13,206 nucleotides of DNA from assembly GCA_035577685.1 (NCBI GenBank), contig DATLVC010000443.1, positions 1 to 13,206 on the forward strand, read 5' to 3'. Within the stretch, counting starts at the first letter, position 1; the number at the start of each line of letters is the position of its first letter. Positions 12,995-13,206 of this stretch are shown here, piece by piece. Source of the DNA: CAIYRG01 sp035577685. GTDB lineage: Bacteria > Pseudomonadota > Alphaproteobacteria > Micropepsales > Micropepsaceae. The notes beneath the pieces were generated by a model that saw only the letters and a program-made list of their open reading frames with translations, did no database searches and had not been told where the DNA came from. The position numbers and the translations under genes are program-made.

Positions 12995-13206
12995 ATGCTC
13001 TCCCAAAAGGCCCGCTACGCGCTGCGCGCGCTTTTCCTGCTTGCCGGGCGGCCCTTGGGCACCTCGGTGACGATCGCCGAAATCGCCAGCGAAGCGCGGG
13101 TGCCGCGAAAATTCCTCGAGCAGATCCTGCTCGAGCTGAAAAAGCGCGGCATGCTGCATAGCGTGCGGGGGAAGCATGGCGGCTACACGCTGGGGCGCCC
13201 ACCGGA
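12995..13206 (+). CDS. Rrf2 family transcriptional regulator (N-terminal 70 residues)
   Basis: The gene runs off the right edge. The visible part is the winged-helix DNA-binding domain: MLSQKARYALRALFLLAG at 1-18, SVTIAEIASEARVPRKFLEQ at 24-43 with the recognition helix, LLELKKRGMLHSVRGKHGGY at 45-64 and LGRPP at 66-70. The RGKHGGYxLxRP wing is the Rrf2 hallmark. Family members include IscR, NsrR, CymR and RirA. Many carry three cysteines for an Fe-S cluster in the C-terminal half, which is outside the window, so cofactor and signal cannot be judged. It diverges from the macA-macB-channel operon over a shared 204-base region, which suggests that it controls that pump, itself or both; this is inference. 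Confidence 0.93.
   Translation, partial: MLSQKARYALRALFLLAGRPLGTSVTIAEIASEARVPRKFLEQILLELKKRGMLHSVRGKHGGYTLGRPP

Noticed and set aside
1..13206. Mobile element, CRISPR array, prophage or defence island
   Set aside because: I saw no transposase, integrase, repeat-spacer pattern, terminal repeats, tRNA-associated duplication or compositional break.

Overview
The window looks like ordinary chromosomal DNA from a GC-rich alphaproteobacterium. Codon use is uniform. The gene families also point there: a PilZ protein of alphaproteobacterial type, a PAS_5-type single-domain protein, two invasion-associated-locus-B (IalB) proteins, and a NodT-type outer-membrane efflux lipoprotein. I cannot place it to genus. 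I see no rRNA, tRNA, CRISPR array, insertion sequence, phage gene or plasmid function, and no intergenic gap exceeds 300 bases.

Layout. (1) 1-1334: a PilZ-domain gene on the minus strand, cut by the window edge; a small secreted two-cysteine protein on the plus strand; and a convergent PAS_5 protein on the minus strand. (2) 1444-4098: two rhomboid intramembrane serine proteases on opposite strands. A small helical protein lies between them, and the second rhomboid is followed at 16 bases by a one-helix DUF4389 protein. (3) 4276-7930, plus strand: an exported M13 (neprilysin-like) zinc metallopeptidase, then two IalB paralogues in tandem. The first is membrane-anchored and the second has a cleavable signal peptide. 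(4) 7958-12790, minus strand: a tripartite efflux operon in the order macA-like adaptor, macB-like ATPase-permease, NodT-type outer-membrane factor, with overlapping or touching genes. (5) 12995-end: an Rrf2-family repressor, diverging from the efflux operon and cut by the window edge. A near-consensus promoter precedes it, with a palindrome over the -35 box.

Most products act in the envelope: two membrane proteases, an exported peptidase, two periplasmic IalB proteins, a secreted small protein and an efflux pump. The efflux operon with its divergent regulator is the clearest functional unit. The paired rhomboids with a DUF4389 partner are the least explained part. I found no convincing case for a wholly new system. 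The most testable candidates are the palindromic operator at 12933-12946, the rhomboid/DUF4389 pair, and two strong intergenic hairpins at 218-262 and 2836-2860.
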